Positions 9,018 to 17,843 of a DNA stretch of 64,000 nucleotides are shown piece after piece. Below the pieces are notes generated by a model. It ran no database searches. It was not told the DNA's origin and saw only the letters and a list, made by a program, of their open reading frames with translations. Position 1 is the first letter of the stretch, and each line of letters begins with the position of its first letter. The DNA comes from CAXXOK01 sp001604115 (GTDB lineage Bacteria > Bacillota > Clostridia > Christensenellales > Aristaeellaceae): assembly GCA_034928535.1 (NCBI GenBank), contig JAYFOV010000022.1:155938-219937 (forward strand), given 5' to 3'. The position numbers and the translations under genes were made by a program.

Positions 9018-10673
9018 TCAATCCCAGTATACTGTGGCACCGCGATGTGCGCTGGTCGTGCTGCGGCGGTACAGCCTGAGCCACCCCGTCGCCGGTTTTT
9101 CGATCCGTTTCCAGCCTTCACGGCGGCGGGCGAACTCGGCGTCATCCACATGCACGGTCAGGCTGCGCCCTTCAATATCAATACGGATAATGTCGCCATC
9201 CTGAATAAAAGCGATGTTACCGCCATCATACGCCTCCGGGCTCACATGACCAATGGCAAGGCCGCCCGTCGCGCCGGAAAAACGCCCGTCGCTCACCAGG
9301 GCGATCTTGGTGCCCAAACCTTTGCCCAGCACCGCAGCCATGAAGGTTTCCATGTGCGGCATGCCCGGCGAACCCTTGGGCCCCTCATAGCGAATCACGA
9401 CCACATCACCGGCGTGAATTTCGTCTTTCAGGATAGCATGCCATGCATCATCCTGCGAATCATACACGCGTGCGGGACCTTCAAACAGCCATGCTTCTTT
9501 TTCCACCGCGCTGAACTTGACAATCGCGCTATCCGCAGCGATGTTACCGTGCAACACCGCCAACCCACCTTGCTCATGGATCGGCTCTGTGGTCGGGTGG
9601 ATCACATCAGGGTTGTGGTTTTCACTCCGTGCAGCCATATCGCCGATGGTGCCGAACATGCCCTTGGCATCGGCATGGATTTTCCCGGCCTTAGCCAGCT
9701 CTTTGACCACCGCGCCCAAGCCGCCCGCCTTGGCAAAATCCGCCATGGTGTAGGTAGGATGGCTGGGGTAAATGGTGCTGATGACCGGAACTTCCCGGCT
9801 GATGGCGTCAAAGGTTTCCGGTGTGATATCAAAACCGCCCTGGCGTGCGATTGCCGGGATGTGCAGCAGGCTGTTGGTGGAACCGCCCGTCGCCATCATA
9901 TAGCGCACAACGTTTTCAAAGTTTTGTTGCGTCAGGAAATCCAGCGGGCGTTTGCCTTCCCGCACTGCCTGCACAATGGTTTGCGCAGCTTGCATGGCCA
10001 AAGCATGCCACTCGGGCGTTTGGCTGCGCACGCTGGCATTGCCGTGGGGAGAGAAGCCCAACACTTCGGCTGTAGCGCACATGGTGTTGGCCGTACCCAT
10101 GAACGGGCAAGCGCCCGGCGTGGGACACGCGTTGCGCACAACATCTTTATACCTGTCGCGGGTAATATCCCCGGCGATGTAAGCGGCATAGGCCTGCTTG
10201 GTGTGCGTGAGGGTCAGCATTTGACCATTCAGCTCACCGGGCGCCATGAACCCGCCGGTGAACATGACCGTGGGGATGTTCACGCGCAAGGCGCCCATCA
10301 GCATGCCGGGCACCACCTTATCACAGGTGGCCATGATTACCATGCCTTCCAGCATGTTCAGCTCCGCAACCGTTTCCACCTCCGTGGAAACGAGGTCGCG
10401 TGCGGGCAGGGTGTAGCGGTCGCCGGGCGTGTTGGAACAAATGCCATCGCAAATGCCCGTGATGGGCAGTTCCAGAGCCAGCGCGCCAGCCGCGTAGATG
10501 GCCTGCTTCATTTCCGCCACAACATCTTTGAGGGGGAAATGCCCTGGGTTCATCTCATTCCAGGAATTAACCAGACCGATAACCGGGCGTTTTGCGTCTT
10601 CTTCATTGATGCCCATGGCATACAGCAGTGCGTTGCGGTGATCCAAAGACTCCTCATTCCACTGACGGATCAT
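9018..10673 (-). CDS. IlvD/Edd-family dehydratase (dihydroxy-acid or sugar-acid dehydratase)
   Basis: A 551-residue Fe-S dehydratase. Cluster and metal ligands can be seen in GICDGICSNTPGDRY, MATCDKVVPGM and GACPFMGTANTM. The C-terminal DGRFSGAT and GHVSPEA motifs are also present. The family removes water from 2,3-dihydroxy acids (valine/isoleucine synthesis) or from aldonic acids such as gluconate, arabinonate and xylonate to give 2-keto-3-deoxy acids. No other ilv genes are here, while a KDPG-type aldolase and a LacI regulator are, so a sugar-acid dehydratase is preferred. Sequence alone does not separate the two. ATG 10673 is 9 bases after GAGAGG; ATG 10679 is an alternative but too close. 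It is 14 bases after livF. Confidence 0.9.
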   Translation of the reverse strand: MIRQWNEESLDHRNALLYAMGINEEDAKRPVIGLVNSWNEMNPGHFPLKDVVAEMKQAIYAAGALALELPITGICDGICSNTPGDRYTLPARDLVSTEVETVAELNMLEGMVIMATCDKVVPGMLMGALRVNIPTVMFTGGFMAPGELNGQMLTLTHTKQAYAAYIAGDITRDRYKDVVRNACPTPGACPFMGTANTMCATAEVLGFSPHGNASVRSQTPEWHALAMQAAQTIVQAVREGKRPLDFLTQQNFENVVRYMMATGGSTNSLLHIPAIARQGGFDITPETFDAISREVPVISTIYPSHPTYTMADFAKAGGLGAVVKELAKAGKIHADAKGMFGTIGDMAARSENHNPDVIHPTTEPIHEQGGLAVLHGNIAADSAIVKFSAVEKEAWLFEGPARVYDSQDDAWHAILKDEIHAGDVVVIRYEGPKGSPGMPHMETFMAAVLGKGLGTKIALVSDGRFSGATGGLAIGHVSPEAYDGGNIAFIQDGDIIRIDIEGRSLTVHVDDAEFARRREGWKRIEKPATGWLRLYRRSTTSAHRGATVYWD

Positions 10674-10687
10674 ATGCATATTCCTCT

Positions 10688-11389
10688 CTAGGCGCCCAGA
10701 TAGGCCTTTTTGACCACATCGGAGCACAGCAGCTCTTTTCCTGTACCGCAAACTGTGATGATCCCGTTTTCCAGCACGCACGCCTTGTCGCAAATGGATA
10801 GCGCCTTGCGCGCGTTTTGCTCCACCAGGAAGATGGTGATGCCGCTATCGCGGATTTCCTGAATGAGCTCAAAAATCTGGTTCACGATAATCGGCGCAAG
10901 CCCCAGGCTCGGTTCGTCCAGCAGCATGATTTTGGGATGTGACATGAGCCCCCGCGCAATGGCCAACATTTGCTGTTCCCCGCCCGAGAGTGTGCCTGCG
11001 AACTGATCCTTGCGCTCCCGCAGGATAGGAAAGCGCTTGTATTGTTCCTCCAGATCATGGTGCATGTCGTGCTTGTACAGGTAGCCGCCCACCAGCAGGT
11101 TATCCTGGATGGTCAGCCCAGAGAAAGTACGGCGGCCTTCCGGCACATGCACAATGCCTTGCTTGACGATCTGGTGTGGCTTGCCGGGCAGTTTTGCGCC
11201 CAAAAACTCCACCTGTCCGCTGGTGGGTTTGACCAGCCCGCTGATGGAACGCAGCAGTGATGTTTTGCCGGCGCCATTGGAGCCGATGATGCTGTAAATT
11301 TCGCCTTCATCCGCTTCAATGCTCACATTTTTGAGCGCCCGCACATGGCCGTAGCTCACGCTTAGATCCTTGACTTCCAGCATGGCCAT
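10688..11389 (-). CDS. livF: Branched-chain-type ABC transporter ATP-binding protein LivF
   Basis: A 233-residue ATPase. Walker A GSNGAGKTS (about residue 38), Q-loop, signature LSGGEQQML, Walker B IMLLDEPSLGLAP and the switch His in FLVEQN are all present, and the length is normal for LivF. ATG 11389 was chosen because the family begins MLEVKDLSVSYG here; it starts one base after the livG stop. With livG, livH, livM and the binding protein it forms a complete HAAT-family importer. Such importers carry amino acids but in catabolic clusters also carboxylates, amides and aromatic acids. Confidence 0.93.
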   Translation of the reverse strand: MAMLEVKDLSVSYGHVRALKNVSIEADEGEIYSIIGSNGAGKTSLLRSISGLVKPTSGQVEFLGAKLPGKPHQIVKQGIVHVPEGRRTFSGLTIQDNLLVGGYLYKHDMHHDLEEQYKRFPILRERKDQFAGTLSGGEQQMLAIARGLMSHPKIMLLDEPSLGLAPIIVNQIFELIQEIRDSGITIFLVEQNARKALSICDKACVLENGIITVCGTGKELLCSDVVKKAYLGA

Positions 11390-11390
11390 A

Positions 11391-12158
11391 TCAGCAATCC
11401 CCCTTCCCCAGATAGGCTTCGATGACCTCCGGGTTGTTCCGTACCTCGGCCGGCGTACCCACAGCAATGGTTTTGCCAAAGTTCTGCACATGGATATACT
11501 GCGAGATGTTCATGACCAGTTCCAGCCTGTGTTCAATGAGCAGGATCGCAAACCCGATGTCGTGGGACAGGCGCTGGATCAGCTCCGTCAGTTCTCCCAC
11601 CTCTACCGGGTTCAGGCCTGCGGCCGGCTCGTCCAGCAGCAGCACTTTAGGCTCACAGGTAAGCGCCCGGGCGATCTCAAGCCGCCGGCGGTGTCCATAG
11701 GACATATTTTCCGGTTTTTCTTTAGCGTAGTTCTCCAGCCCAACCACCTGTAAATAATGCATACAGATCTCATGGCCGCGTTTTTCCTCAGCAAAACGCT
11801 TGGGCAAAGGCAGCAGCGAGCCGGGCACTCCGTAGTTGCTCTTGGGGTCGAAAGCGCACATAACATTGTCCAACACATTGAGCCCTTTGAAAAGGCGAAT
11901 ATTCTGGAACGTGCGCCCCATGCCCTGCAAGGTGATCTCGTGCTGCTCCAATTTGGTCACGTCTTTGCCATCCAGCAACACGCTTCCCTCATCCGCAGTG
12001 TAAATGCCACTGATCACATTGAAAATGGTTGTCTTGCCCGCGCCGTTGGGGCCAATGATGCCATGGATTTCGCCCCGGTTTGCTTCCATCGAAAAATCCT
12101 GAATGGCTTTGACGCCACCGAAGCTCTTATAGATGTGATTGACTTTAAGTACAGGCAT
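11391..12158 (-). CDS. livG: Branched-chain-type ABC transporter ATP-binding protein LivG
   Basis: A 255-residue ATPase. It has Walker A GPNGAGKTT, the LivG-specific RTFQNIRLF stretch, signature SYGHRRRLEIARAL and Walker B VLLLDEPAAGLNP. AGGAGG lies 8 bases before ATG 12158. Its stop and livF's start are one base apart, and its own start directly abuts the livM stop, so translation is coupled through the transporter genes. It pairs with LivF as the ATPase heterodimer under LivHM. Confidence 0.93.
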   Translation of the reverse strand: MPVLKVNHIYKSFGGVKAIQDFSMEANRGEIHGIIGPNGAGKTTIFNVISGIYTADEGSVLLDGKDVTKLEQHEITLQGMGRTFQNIRLFKGLNVLDNVMCAFDPKSNYGVPGSLLPLPKRFAEEKRGHEICMHYLQVVGLENYAKEKPENMSYGHRRRLEIARALTCEPKVLLLDEPAAGLNPVEVGELTELIQRLSHDIGFAILLIEHRLELVMNISQYIHVQNFGKTIAVGTPAEVRNNPEVIEAYLGKGDC

Positions 12159-13037
12159 TTATGCCACCTCCTTGGGCTGCTTGGCGCGGTTCCCCCTGGC
12201 GACAATGCGCTTGAGGTTGGCGGGCGTAAGCTCCCATTCACCCAGCAGACCAGCAGGCTTGAAGTTGATGATCAGCAGCACCAGCACAGCATAGATAATC
12301 GCACGGTAGTTTTGAAGGAAGCGAAGAACCTCCGGCAATCCGGAAAGCACAAAGGTGGACAGAATCGAACCTGTCAGGCTGTTCACACCGCCAAAGAATA
12401 CCATAATAACCCATTCCGCGCTTTTTTTCCAGCCAAAGAGGGACGGATCCACATACGCGGTATAAAAAGCATACAGGCATCCGCCGTAGGCTGTGACCGC
12501 CACCGAGATCAGGAATGCAATCATTTTAACCTTGGGCACATTGATGCCCATGGATTTGGCTGCCAGTTCATCGCTGCGCACTGCAATGCACTGCCGTCCG
12601 TACTTGGAGTTTTTGAACAGCATAATGAAAGCGATCACCACCACTGCGGAAATGAGTGCGATAGGCAGGGTGGTTTCTTTGGGGATCCCCGTCAAGCCGG
12701 ATGCGCCGCCCGTGAGCGCCGTTGCACGGTTGAGCAGCGCTGTAATGGCCTCGCCAAAACCCAGGGTCACCAACGAGATATAGTCCCGACGCAGGCGCAC
12801 CGTCGGCAGCCCCACCAGAAAACCCACAAGCACCGCCAGCACCACGCCGGCCGGCCACGCCAAAAGGATCGGCACGCCTAGGCGCGTGACCAGTAGCCCT
12901 GATGTATAGGCGCCGATGGCCATAAAGGCTGCCTGTCCAAGGCTGAACATGCCCGTCATACCGGTGAGCACAAACACACCGGCCACACTGACCACCGTGA
13001 TCAGTATTTGCGTTAAAATATGGGTGTACAGCGACAT
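12159..13037 (-). CDS. livM: Branched-chain-type ABC transporter permease LivM
   Basis: A 292-residue membrane protein with about 8-9 hydrophobic segments, including GMFSLGQAAFMAIGAY near residue 30 and the FFGGVNSLTGSILSTF loop near residue 210, both typical of LivM. AAGGAGG is 8-9 bases before ATG 13037. The stop is immediately followed by the livG start codon. Confidence 0.92.
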   Translation of the reverse strand: MSLYTHILTQILITVVSVAGVFVLTGMTGMFSLGQAAFMAIGAYTSGLLVTRLGVPILLAWPAGVVLAVLVGFLVGLPTVRLRRDYISLVTLGFGEAITALLNRATALTGGASGLTGIPKETTLPIALISAVVVIAFIMLFKNSKYGRQCIAVRSDELAAKSMGINVPKVKMIAFLISVAVTAYGGCLYAFYTAYVDPSLFGWKKSAEWVIMVFFGGVNSLTGSILSTFVLSGLPEVLRFLQNYRAIIYAVLVLLIINFKPAGLLGEWELTPANLKRIVARGNRAKQPKEVA

Positions 13038-13050
13038 TTGCCAGCCCTCC

Positions 13051-13923
13051 TTAAGCCTTTTCCTGAATGTTGGAGCCCGAGATGCCCTGCGGGCGCACCA
13101 GCAGGAAAACCAGCATGATCAGGAACGTGAATACCGGCGCATACCCTGATCCAATGGTCGAGATGAGCGATGTTTCCACGATGCCAAGAAGCATCGCGCC
13201 AATGACGGCGCCCGGCAAGCTGCCCAGCCCACCGATGACGGATGCGATGAAACCCTTGACCACCAACGAGCCCAGCGTGGGATACAGCGTATAGTTAATG
13301 CCCAGGAACACACCGGCCAGGCCGGCCAGCGCCCCTGAGATGATGAACGCGAATTGGATGGTGCGCGTAACGTTGATGCCCATCAGGCTCGCGGTGTCAC
13401 GGTCAAAGCTCACCGAACGCAGCGCGCGTCCCAGTCTTGTCCGCTGCACCACAAAGGCCAGCACCAACAGCGCAAATGCGCTGATGCCAAAAATGATGAT
13501 GTCCGATTGCGAAATGACCATGCCGGCCAACTTGAGCGGCTTGCCAAAAAAACGGGGATAATTGTAGAAGTTCGCGCCTACCAGCAGCACGACGATTCCC
13601 TCGAACAGCGTGCCAAGCGTAATGGAAGACACAAAGAAGTAGATCGGCGATGTATTGCGGATCAAAATGCGCCGAAAGGCAACAAATTCGCCAATGAGCG
13701 CGACCACCGAACCGGTTGCGACCGCGACCAAAATGGTCGGCAGCAGTCCCCAACCGCTTTCCGCCGCAATAAAATAACCCATGAAGGCGCTCAGGGTCAT
13801 CAAGGCACCGTGCGAAAAATTGGAGAACTTCAACACGTTAAAAATCATGGAAAACCCGGTTGCAATCAACGCATATACGGAACCCAACGCAATGCCGTTG
13901 ATGATGTACTGCAATATCTGCAT
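13051..13923 (-). CDS. livH: Branched-chain-type ABC transporter permease LivH
   Basis: A 290-residue permease with about 8 transmembrane segments. The NGIALGSVYALIATGFSMIF start, NFSHGALM segment and VIGGLGSLPGAVIGAM loop are LivH hallmarks. The frame could start 15 bases further upstream, but the ATG at 13923 sits 5 bases after GGGAGGGG and gives the usual family N-terminus. It lies 13 bases before livM and is separated from the binding-protein gene by about 190 bases holding hairpins. Confidence 0.92.
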   Translation of the reverse strand: MQILQYIINGIALGSVYALIATGFSMIFNVLKFSNFSHGALMTLSAFMGYFIAAESGWGLLPTILVAVATGSVVALIGEFVAFRRILIRNTSPIYFFVSSITLGTLFEGIVVLLVGANFYNYPRFFGKPLKLAGMVISQSDIIIFGISAFALLVLAFVVQRTRLGRALRSVSFDRDTASLMGINVTRTIQFAFIISGALAGLAGVFLGINYTLYPTLGSLVVKGFIASVIGGLGSLPGAVIGAMLLGIVETSLISTIGSGYAPVFTFLIMLVFLLVRPQGISGSNIQEKA

Positions 13924-13989
13924 GGATGCCCCTCCCATACACCCAGATTCATGACAAATCTGCGTATAAGCCTTAAAATTACTGTGGAA

Positions 13990-14023
13990 AGCCCTCCCCC
14001 GCCATGACTGATGAGGGAGGGCT
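13990..14023 (-). terminator. Hairpin between binding-protein and permease genes
   Basis: Perfect 9-bp arms AGCCCTCCC (13990-13998) and GGGAGGGCT (14015-14023). A second GC-rich structure follows at about 14030-14090 (GGGG/CCCC arms around GCGCGC/AGCGCGC). In binding-protein ABC operons such intercistronic hairpins usually let the binding protein be made in excess by partial termination and 3'-end protection. Confidence 0.6.
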
Positions 14024-14111
14024 GGCTGGTGTGGGGCGGGCGCGCTACGAACTGCGCAGCGCGCTGCTCCCCACTCCGTGCCTTGAATATTCCGCCCTTC
14101 GGAAGGTCTGC

Positions 14112-15248
14112 TTAGTTAGCAGCGTAACGCTCCAGCATCACGGGAGTCACATCGTTATAGGTGAACATGACCATCTCCAGGCCGGTGGGCATATGCGTTG
14201 CGGGATCGATGGTGATGTTGCCGGTCAGACCCTTGTAGTCCGCAACCTTCTCCACGGCATCACGCACAGCAACCGGATCGGTGCCAACGGTTTCAAAGAT
14301 GCCCTTCAGGATGTTGGCCACATCATAGCCCAGGAAGAACTTGTTGGTGGCTTCAACGCCGGTCTTTTCCTTGACGTTGGCGACCATGTCCACAATGCTC
14401 TGCTCGGTGCCGTCGATGTTATTGATGAAGAAGATGTTATCGCAGGGCTCGCCGAACTTATCGTTGAAGGGCGGGCAAGCATCCAGACCGCAGATCAAAG
14501 CGCCTTCAAAGCCCAGAGCACGCGCCTGCTGCGCGATGAGGATCAGCTCTTGGGTATAGTTGGGCACAAAGAGCGCATCCACTTCCGCGTTGATGATCGG
14601 TTGCAGCAGGGTTTTGAAGTCCTTGTCGTTGGCGGTGTAGGTCACGACTTTCGCCACTTCCGCGCCACCGGTGGTCGCCGTCTCAATGAAAGGCGCCTGC
14701 AGGGACACAGAGTATGCATTGCCTTCATTGTAGATCACGCCAAACTTTTTGAAGCCGTTCTTGAGCGCATAGCTTGCCATGATGGTGCCCTGCTGCACAG
14801 CGTTGGGCTGGAAGGCAAACATGTTCTTGTAGGGGGTGCCGTCCGGCTTGATCTGGCATTTGGTGTCGATTGCAAAGCCCAGCACCGGCACATTGTTGTT
14901 TTCGGACTCGGGCGCGATAGCTAGTGCAATGTTAGCCACGGGCGGTCCAATGATGGCGCTCACAGCATCGGTGCTCACAGCGCGGGTGTAGGCGTTGATG
15001 GCCTCGGTTACATCGCCCTTGGTATCATAGACGATCAGGTTGATCTGCTTGCCGCCAATGCCGCCGGCAGCATTGATCTCGTCCACAGCCCACTGTGCGC
15101 CAGCGGTAACCATGTTACCCAGGCTGGAAGTGGGGCCGCTGATATCCTGCAGACAGCCAACGTTGATGGTTTCACCCTCTGCCGCAGCCATTGCGGAAAC
15201 AGACAGCAGCATCACCATTGCAAGGATCAGTGAAAGTACCTTTTTCAT
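14112..15248 (-). CDS. Branched-chain-type ABC transporter substrate-binding protein (LivJ/K family)
   Basis: A 378-residue extracytoplasmic binding protein of Peripla_BP_6 type. It has a Sec signal (MKKVLSLILAMVMLLS) with probable cleavage after AMA near residue 22. The mature start INVGCLQDISGPTSSLG is the family's first strand with its substrate-binding Ser/Thr loop. No lipobox Cys is present, which is unusual for a Gram-positive binding protein. GGAGGG precedes the ATG by 7 bases. It is first in the main transcript from the promoter at 15402-15430 with a leader of about 145 bases that contains a LacI-type operator. The ligand is unknown; pathway context favours a small carboxylate or sugar acid rather than an amino acid. 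Confidence 0.92.
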   Translation of the reverse strand: MKKVLSLILAMVMLLSVSAMAAAEGETINVGCLQDISGPTSSLGNMVTAGAQWAVDEINAAGGIGGKQINLIVYDTKGDVTEAINAYTRAVSTDAVSAIIGPPVANIALAIAPESENNNVPVLGFAIDTKCQIKPDGTPYKNMFAFQPNAVQQGTIMASYALKNGFKKFGVIYNEGNAYSVSLQAPFIETATTGGAEVAKVVTYTANDKDFKTLLQPIINAEVDALFVPNYTQELILIAQQARALGFEGALICGLDACPPFNDKFGEPCDNIFFINNIDGTEQSIVDMVANVKEKTGVEATNKFFLGYDVANILKGIFETVGTDPVAVRDAVEKVADYKGLTGNITIDPATHMPTGLEMVMFTYNDVTPVMLERYAAN

Positions 15249-15308
15249 GGATTTTTCCCTCCATTTGTTTTTATGTCATGCGGGTTTCGCCCGCAAAACA
15301 ATTCCATT

Positions 15309-15322
15309 TGCAATCGATTGCA
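15309..15322. promoter_or_regulatory. LacI-type operator, perfect palindrome (livK leader)
   Basis: TGCAATCGATTGCA, a perfect 14-bp palindrome with the central CG typical of LacI-family operators. It lies about 75-85 bases downstream of the expected start of transcription from the livK promoter, so it could block elongation or loop to the partial site at 15476-15489. Confidence 0.75.
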
Positions 15323-15401
15323 GTTTTATGCGTTCAAAACGCCCGTTTATTTGCCTGCACTCGACTATCTAATTTCTCGAAACATTCGTTATGATGGCCA
15401 A

Positions 15402-15430
15402 ACTATACCACAAGGGAGCATGGCCGTCAA
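15402..15430 (-). promoter_or_regulatory. Promoter of the livK-led operon
   Basis: On the minus strand TTGACG (-35, 15425-15430), exactly 17 bases, TATAGT (-10, 15402-15407). It is upstream of the binding-protein gene with no closer candidate. Confidence 0.7.
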
Positions 15431-15475
15431 GTGTCCCCCATATCGAGTTCAGGGCTGCTTTTTTGTATCGCTGAT

Positions 15476-15489
15476 GAGAATCGATTGCA
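15476..15489. promoter_or_regulatory. Partial LacI-type operator upstream of livK promoter
   Basis: GAGAATCGATTGCA keeps the core AATCGATT and one full arm of the palindrome at 15309. Centre-to-centre distance between the two is 167 bases, close to 16 helical turns, so the pair could hold a repression loop around the promoter. Confidence 0.5.
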
Positions 15490-15528
15490 GACGCCCGAGC
15501 ACGCATCCCCAAACATTGGCGACGGAAG

Positions 15529-16806
15529 TCATGCTTGCTCAGCGGTGAATCCCATCCAGTTTGCCAGCAATTCAAAATCCTTTACGACATCCTCAAAGCA
15601 GAACACCTGATGGCATCCCAACGCAGTCTTGATGTAACGGTCAAAGTCATCAAACTGCACATACAGTTGCGTACGGCAACATTCTTCACGCGGGCCCGCC
15701 TCACCCAAGGCTCCCTGTGCCGTGTATGTGCCCCACACGCCGGAAATCCTGCATGCCGTCAGACGCACACCGCTGGGCATTTCCACCTGTAACGATGCGC
15801 CAATGCCGCTTTCGTGATGATTGCGAAGGATGTAAGGACAATCCTGCTGGCCATCCACCGCCAACGGGGCTGTGCAGTGCGAAAAATTGACCACCCCTTT
15901 GGGGTGCAGTCCGGGGTTGGCCATCCAAACCTTGGTATCCGTCAGCTGCTTGAGCATGAGCATCGTTATGGCGCTGTCCATGTCCCCTTCGCAGGCGGCA
16001 ATTTTATCCGTACAATCATTAATATAGCTGACCCCAAGGCAAGCATTGGTGCCCAGCGAAAGCAAATTGAAGCAAGCAATCGCCATGCCGTCTGCCTGAT
16101 GGTTCTCCAGGGTCTTAAACAAGGCTGCAGTCATGCGGGATGCATTGAGCACATCCTCGCGGGTCGGTTCCACACACTGCTTCGCACCCTGCATATACTT
16201 GTCAAAGTAGGGCATTGCTTCGTCCGTCGTGATGGTGGCATACAAATCGGCGACTTCCTGCTGAGCGATTTGTTCCACCTCGATGCCGTATTTGCGATAA
16301 TCATCCAGGTTACGGCTTACGCTGATGACCCACGGCTCCGATTCCCCGATGAGGATCAGTTTTTTCCCGCGCAGATTCATAAATGCCTGCAAGGTGCGCA
16401 CCTGATGTGCAAGCTGGGTCGCATCCAGCGCAAGGGTTGCCTTGGCATGGCGTTTGCGCAGCACGCTCCAACTGTCCATGAGCGTCGGCGCGGCATTGTT
16501 GCGTACCATGAGTACGCTGGTTTCCTGGCTGCAATTATCGAGGATGTAGGCGGCATACAACGCCACAGCGCCATATTTTTCCGCAGCGCGAAGGATGTCT
16601 TTCTGCACGGCGCCGCTCATGGGCACAATGATCAATGCGCCTTGGTCACACTTTGGCAGCATGTCCACACCGTCACCATCGACGATCAGATGGCATTCGT
16701 TCGCAATCGATTGCAGTTTGATGCAAATTTCTTGGTATGCACCTTCCAGTTGGGTACGGTCACTCCAGTAACGGGAGGAGGCAAAGCAGGCCAGAATCTT
16801 TTTCAT
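15529..16806 (-). CDS. L-fucose/L-arabinose isomerase-like protein
   Basis: A 425-residue protein. The segment CEGDMDSAITMLMLKQL near residue 270 followed by NFSHCTAPLA matches the metal-site region of the FucI/AraA-like C-terminal domain. The middle part with LILIGESEPWV near residue 155 matches the second Rossmann-like domain. Some metal ligands of true FucI or AraA are not obvious, so it may be an isomerase, epimerase or hydrolase-like member of the fold. AAGGAG lies 8 bases before the ATG at 16806. It is 12 bases after the aldolase gene. An operator-like palindrome (16702-16715) lies inside its 5' end. It probably acts early in the same sugar-acid pathway. Confidence 0.72.
   Translation of the reverse strand: MKKILACFASSRYWSDRTQLEGAYQEICIKLQSIANECHLIVDGDGVDMLPKCDQGALIIVPMSGAVQKDILRAAEKYGAVALYAAYILDNCSQETSVLMVRNNAAPTLMDSWSVLRKRHAKATLALDATQLAHQVRTLQAFMNLRGKKLILIGESEPWVISVSRNLDDYRKYGIEVEQIAQQEVADLYATITTDEAMPYFDKYMQGAKQCVEPTREDVLNASRMTAALFKTLENHQADGMAIACFNLLSLGTNACLGVSYINDCTDKIAACEGDMDSAITMLMLKQLTDTKVWMANPGLHPKGVVNFSHCTAPLAVDGQQDCPYILRNHHESGIGASLQVEMPSGVRLTACRISGVWGTYTAQGALGEAGPREECCRTQLYVQFDDFDRYIKTALGCHQVFCFEDVVKDFELLANWMGFTAEQA
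16702..16715. promoter_or_regulatory. LacI-type operator inside the isomerase-like gene
   Basis: CGCAATCGATTGCA, one base from the perfect palindrome, about 95 bases into the coding sequence (it encodes part of LQSIANEC). It is positioned to act as a roadblock to transcription from the aldolase promoter. Confidence 0.55.
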
Positions 16807-16818
16807 GACAACATCTCC

Positions 16819-17730
16819 TTATTGGCGCTGGAGCAAATGAACCGCAAAACCGCCGATATCCTGGGTCAGGTAGTACAGGATCGCACGCCCGGACTCATCG
16901 TTCTTCCGGCTTGCCGGATCAAAGCTGAATCCCTTCTGTGTAGCATAGAACATGCCGCGCTGCAGGTGATGGGTCAGAATCCCGATGTGACCGTTGCGGC
17001 CTCTCCCCTGCGCCTTCATTGCCTCAATGGCACTGCCGGCATAGGCTGAGGCAGCTCCCTCTTGAAAGGGCAACCCCAGCAGTCGTGCAAACGTCATTGC
17101 CACAAGACACGCGTCCCCATCGTCCGCACAATTGATGCCCACATGGGCCAGCGCAAACCCGAGAGTTGCAACCCACCGCTGCTCGGCTGCCTTAGCAAAT
17201 AGGGAAGCGGTTTCATGTGCAAACGAGACCGAATACCGTACCGCTAAAACACGTGGATTCATCAATGCAGCAGCATCTTCCTGCGCAGCAGAGGAACCAT
17301 CCACGATTTGCCATGCATCCAGCGTTGGATCCCGCGCAGCCAGCCGGGCGGCATGCGCCACACCGGATAAGACATCTACCGGTTGAGCTTCGTGCAGTGT
17401 TTCCCCCTCAGACACATGATCGATCACGATCACGGCACCTTCCGGCAAATGGCACGCCACAGAGGCAGGCACAGTCACCCATGCAGCTCCCGCCGCGATG
17501 GCTTGTCTGGCATATACTTCCTGCGATGTGCGGATCCCGACCAACAAATCCCGTGAAAAATTCGACGGGACGAGTATGGCGGTTGCAGCCTCGTCGTTGC
17601 ATTCCAGTTCTGCGCAAGGGAAACCCGCCTCTTCCAGCGCCTGCAGCGCATCAGTTACCCAGGTCGAATCCCTTCCATGCACACACGGAAGCACTCCACT
17701 GTTTTGCATCTGCGCCAGTTCGTATTGCAG
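16819..17730 (-). CDS. KDPG/KHG-type aldolase with C-terminal VOC-like domain
   Basis: The N-terminal ~195 residues form a short class I TIM-barrel of the Eda type. The C-terminal ~105 residues (HVGINCADDGDACLVAMTFA onwards, ending GGFAVHLLQRQ) are the glyoxalase-like tail known on some Bacillota Eda proteins. The barrel has lost recognisable versions of the usual GxE and PxKFFP strands, so catalysis is not assured from sequence. The first ATG (17709) has no ribosome site and truncates the first helix. A CTG at 17730, 6 bases after AGAAGGG, restores the family-like N-terminus QYELAQMQNSG, so a CTG start is proposed. Predicted to split a 2-keto-3-deoxy acid (phosphate) to pyruvate and an aldehyde. 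It is first of a two-gene unit from the promoter at 17784-17812. Confidence 0.72.
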   Translation of the reverse strand: MQYELAQMQNSGVLPCVHGRDSTWVTDALQALEEAGFPCAELECNDEAATAILVPSNFSRDLLVGIRTSQEVYARQAIAAGAAWVTVPASVACHLPEGAVIVIDHVSEGETLHEAQPVDVLSGVAHAARLAARDPTLDAWQIVDGSSAAQEDAAALMNPRVLAVRYSVSFAHETASLFAKAAEQRWVATLGFALAHVGINCADDGDACLVAMTFARLLGLPFQEGAASAYAGSAIEAMKAQGRGRNGHIGILTHHLQRGMFYATQKGFSFDPASRKNDESGRAILYYLTQDIGGFAVHLLQRQ

Positions 17731-17783
17731 AGGTTTCCCTTCTTTCCGGCGTTTTGGTTTTGCTCAGCGCCTCAGTTGTTGCT

Positions 17784-17812
17784 ATTGTAATTGAAATCGA
17801 TTGCAATCACAA
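17784..17812 (-). promoter_or_regulatory. Promoter with LacI-type operator in the spacer (aldolase unit)
   Basis: On the minus strand TTGTGA (-35, 17807-17812), 17 bases, TACAAT (-10, 17784-17789). The spacer holds TGAAATCGATTGCA (17792-17805), a near-palindromic copy of the operator at 15309. A protein bound there would exclude RNA polymerase directly. Confidence 0.72.
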
Positions 17813-17843
17813 TAGGCGGAAAGAAATTTTCCCTGATTTTCCA

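Noticed and set aside
8937..10691. Long plus-strand frame opposite the dehydratase
   Set aside because: Shadow of the IlvD/Edd gene in its antisense frame.
9018..15248. Reading the Liv genes and IlvD as branched-chain amino-acid metabolism
   Set aside because: No ilvBN, ilvC, ilvE or leu genes are nearby, while a LacI regulator, KDPG-type aldolase and sugar-isomerase-like gene are. It cannot be excluded formally.
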